Assembly: GCA_024699205.1 (NCBI GenBank)
Contig: JAILQA010000037.1
Location: 1-8,977 of the forward strand
Length of the DNA: 8,977 nt
Source of the DNA: Treponema sp.
GTDB taxonomy: Bacteria > Spirochaetota > Spirochaetia > Treponematales > Treponemataceae
Direction of reading: 5' to 3'
The notes below the pieces were generated by a model. The model was not told the DNA's origin, made no database searches, and worked only from the letters and a program-made list of their open reading frames with translations. This document shows, piece after piece, positions 7,971 to 8,977 of this stretch (position 1 is the stretch's first letter; each line of letters begins with the position of its first letter). A program made the translations under genes and the position numbers.

Positions 7971-8051
7971 GATAAACCAGATAGAATAAAAAAGGCGTTC
8001 ATTCCACCTGCCGACAATAAGTCGGTAAATCGAATGAACGCCTTTGCTCAT
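7968..8051 (-). CDS. Putative carAB leader peptide (27 codons), spanning the attenuator
   Basis: This short minus-strand frame begins ATG AGC AAA GGC and ends with TGA at 7968. The 27-residue product starts MSKGVHSIYR and ends FYSIWFI. Three features suggest it is translated. Its ATG sits within 0-2 nt of the transcription start predicted from the promoter at 8059-8087. Its codons run through both arms of the terminator hairpin. Its stop overlaps the carA Shine-Dalgarno sequence, 7 nt before the carA ATG. There is no space for a Shine-Dalgarno site of its own, so initiation would be leaderless. It contains three arginines (codons 10, 15, 19) but no run of any amino acid. No known peptide is recognised. 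A frame this long could arise by chance in this composition, so the case rests on its placement. Confidence 0.45.
   Translation of the reverse strand: MSKGVHSIYRLIVGRWNERLFYSIWFI
7988..8045 (-). terminator. Intrinsic terminator in the carAB leader (probable attenuator)
   Basis: On the minus strand, GGCGTTCATTC (8042-8032) pairs perfectly with GAATGAACGCC (8004-7994), and three flanking A-U pairs extend the stem to 14 bp. The 3' arm runs directly into six T residues (7993-7988), then ATTCT. Inside the loop is a second hairpin, CCGAC-TTATT-GTCGG (8025-8011). The 6/6 internal loop between the two stems can also pair in part. It lies downstream of the carA promoter and 28 bp before the carA start, and the neighbouring gene is divergent, so it cannot be the terminator of an upstream operon. 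This makes it an attenuator of carAB. On the plus strand only three T residues follow, so it is not convincingly bidirectional. Confidence 0.8.
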
Positions 8052-8058
8052 TTCGACT

Positions 8059-8087
8059 AGTATATTAAATTGCAGAAAAAAATGCAA
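8059..8087 (-). promoter_or_regulatory. carAB promoter (sigma-70 type)
   Basis: Minus-strand TTGCAT (-35, 8087-8082) is separated by exactly 17 bp from TATACT (-10, 8064-8059). The predicted start falls near 8051-8053, at or just before the leader ATG. It is the best promoter-like match I found by eye upstream of carA. Confidence 0.7.
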
Positions 8088-8104
8088 ATAGAGGAAAAAT
8101 CGTG

Positions 8105-8110
8105 TATAAT
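8105..8110 (+). promoter_or_regulatory. Candidate -10 element of the phosphoesterase gene
   Basis: A perfect TATAAT lies 50 bp before the proposed CTG start, giving a predicted transcript start near 8117. At 17 bp upstream is ATGCAA (8082-8087), a poor -35. The same bases, read on the other strand, are the carAB -35. The promoter is thus either weak or activator-dependent, or the match is fortuitous in AT-rich DNA. Confidence 0.4.
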
Positions 8111-8144
8111 TATTTTCATAGCATACGTATTTATGTGTACATTC

Positions 8145-8150
8145 AGGAGG
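8145..8150 (+). promoter_or_regulatory. Strong ribosome binding site pointing to a CTG start
   Basis: A full AGGAGG is followed by 10 nt and then CTG at 8161. No ATG, GTG or TTG in the phosphoesterase frame lies within usable distance: the first are TTG at codon 17 and ATG at codon 32, both inside or after the first membrane helix. The site therefore supports CTG 8161 as the start. Confidence 0.7.
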
Positions 8151-8160
8151 TTATTACAAA

Positions 8161-8977
8161 CTGAATAAGTATTTAAAAAAGCCACTTGTCTTTGCAATTA
8201 TTTCGACATTGGTTTCTCTGATTATCTTTCTTTGGTTTACGTTCCTGCCCGGAATGATTGGAACTTTTCACTGGCATACTTTAATTCTATCTGTCTGGCG
8301 GGGACTTCTGGCTCTGCTTTTTATTCCTGCAATTTTTGCAGTCATTTATCTGATTAAGCCAAATAAAGCAACAAAAATCATATCCTTTATAATGTCAGGA
8401 CTTATTTTATTCTTGTGGTGTGCTATTTTCCTTGGATTATCAGTTATGGCTTCGGCAAAGTTTGACAGAAGTGGTCTGGATATTATGAAGGTTGATGAAG
8501 CTCTTCCTGTAAATGCTGATAATCCTAATCCTTCAAATGAAAAAGGACTTATTGCCCATTATGCAGTAGCATCTGACCCTCACTGGGGCTCTGCAAAATC
8601 AAATGTAGAAGCAAGAAACAGTATTCTTGCTCAGATTGATGAATTAAATTATGACGGTTTATTTATTCTTGGAGATGTTTCGGAAGTAGGGCTTCTTGCT
8701 GAAAATTATAAAGAAGCAATTGAAGATTTAAGTGATAACCTCAAGCATACAAAAATCCGCGTACTTGCTGGAAATCATGATGCTCTGGTAAATGGTTTAC
8801 CTTTGTTCCGTTCTGCATTTATGGATAAAAAGGATAAATGGTATTACCGCATGGATAACGGTACAGTTCATTTTATTTTTATAAATATGCTTTGGGATAC
8901 AGCTGAGTTCACCAAAAAAGAAGAAAAATGGTTGATTGATCAGCTTGAAAGTATTCCTCCAGAAGACACTGTAATTG
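8161..8977 (+). CDS. Membrane-anchored calcineurin-like metallophosphoesterase (3' truncated, probable CTG start)
   Basis: The frame is open from the in-frame stop at 8119-8121 to the window end, showing 272 residues. The N-terminus is NKYLKKP, then three hydrophobic helices at about 9-30, 41-65 and 73-99. Positive charges at KKP and KPNKATK suggest N-in topology, which puts the catalytic domain outside the cytoplasm. The phosphoesterase motifs follow in order: SDPHWG with D139 and H141, GDVSE with D172, and GNHD with N205, H206 and D207. These are the metal ligands of the calcineurin-like family. The third position of GDxxD is Glu here. The substrate cannot be told: relatives act on nucleotides, lipid precursors such as UDP-diacylglucosamine, or phosphoproteins. 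The rest of the domain, including the later GHxH motif, lies beyond the window. It is divergent from carAB and need not be functionally linked. Confidence 0.85.
   Translation, partial: MNKYLKKPLVFAIISTLVSLIIFLWFTFLPGMIGTFHWHTLILSVWRGLLALLFIPAIFAVIYLIKPNKATKIISFIMSGLILFLWCAIFLGLSVMASAKFDRSGLDIMKVDEALPVNADNPNPSNEKGLIAHYAVASDPHWGSAKSNVEARNSILAQIDELNYDGLFILGDVSEVGLLAENYKEAIEDLSDNLKHTKIRVLAGNHDALVNGLPLFRSAFMDKKDKWYYRMDNGTVHFIFINMLWDTAEFTKKEEKWLIDQLESIPPEDTVI

Noticed and set aside
7961..8017. N-terminally extended CarA starting at ATG 8002 or TTG 8017.
   Set aside because: These codons lie inside the terminator hairpin, lack a well-spaced ribosome site, and would add residues before a normal CarA N-terminus.
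7968..8051. Arginine-sensing leader peptide, like the fungal arginine attenuator peptide before the CPS small-subunit gene.
   Set aside because: There are only three arginine codons, scattered and of mixed types, no resemblance to the fungal peptide that I can see, and no antiterminator that a stalled ribosome could favour. The UTP-coupled model fits the architecture better.
7961..8060. PyrR-binding leader or a metabolite riboswitch upstream of carA.
   Set aside because: The transcript has only about 8-10 nt before the terminator, with no antiterminator/anti-antiterminator set and no recognisable PyrR-loop or riboswitch consensus.
8119..8140. Short inverted repeat around ATACGTAT as an operator for the phosphoesterase gene.
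   Set aside because: The 8-bp palindrome is AT-rich, short and isolated, so it is expected by chance; no regulator family site is recognised.

Overview
The window looks like chromosomal housekeeping DNA from an AT-rich, probably anaerobic bacterium that makes its own glutamate, purines and pyrimidines. I lean towards a Treponema-like spirochaete of the gut or rumen type, but this rests on overall impression of the proteins and composition, not on a marker gene, so treat it as a weak assignment. No mobile elements, CRISPR arrays, rRNAs or tRNAs were seen.

Layout. Positions 1-3616 (+) hold the 3' end of gltB, then gltD, then purF, packed as an operon (16-bp gap, then an 8-bp overlap). Positions 3591-7960 (-) hold carA and carB, overlapping by 10 bp and transcribed towards purF. 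The purF and carB 3' ends overlap tail to tail by 26 bp, with no room for an ordinary terminator between them. Positions 7961-8160 are a 200-bp divergent control region. From about 8161 (+) to the window end is a membrane-anchored calcineurin-like phosphoesterase, cut off by the window edge and apparently starting at a CTG codon.

How the genes fit together. All three pathways use glutamine amide nitrogen or make glutamate. GltBD makes glutamate from glutamine and 2-oxoglutarate. PurF commits PRPP and glutamine to purines. CarAB makes carbamoyl phosphate for pyrimidines and arginine. The window is therefore a small glutamine-nitrogen cluster feeding both nucleotide pathways.

Most interesting element. 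The carA leader has a near-consensus promoter (TTGCAT, 17 bp, TATACT), an ATG almost exactly at the predicted transcription start, and a 27-codon open frame. That frame runs through a long, perfect-stemmed, U-tailed terminator hairpin. Its TGA stop lies inside the carA Shine-Dalgarno sequence. This resembles the UTP-sensing coupled attenuator of enterobacterial pyrBI, here placed before carAB and apparently leaderless. Secondary points are a roughly 40-residue internal deletion in the CarB oligomerisation domain, substitutions in the CarB effector-binding domain, and a CarA interdomain insertion.
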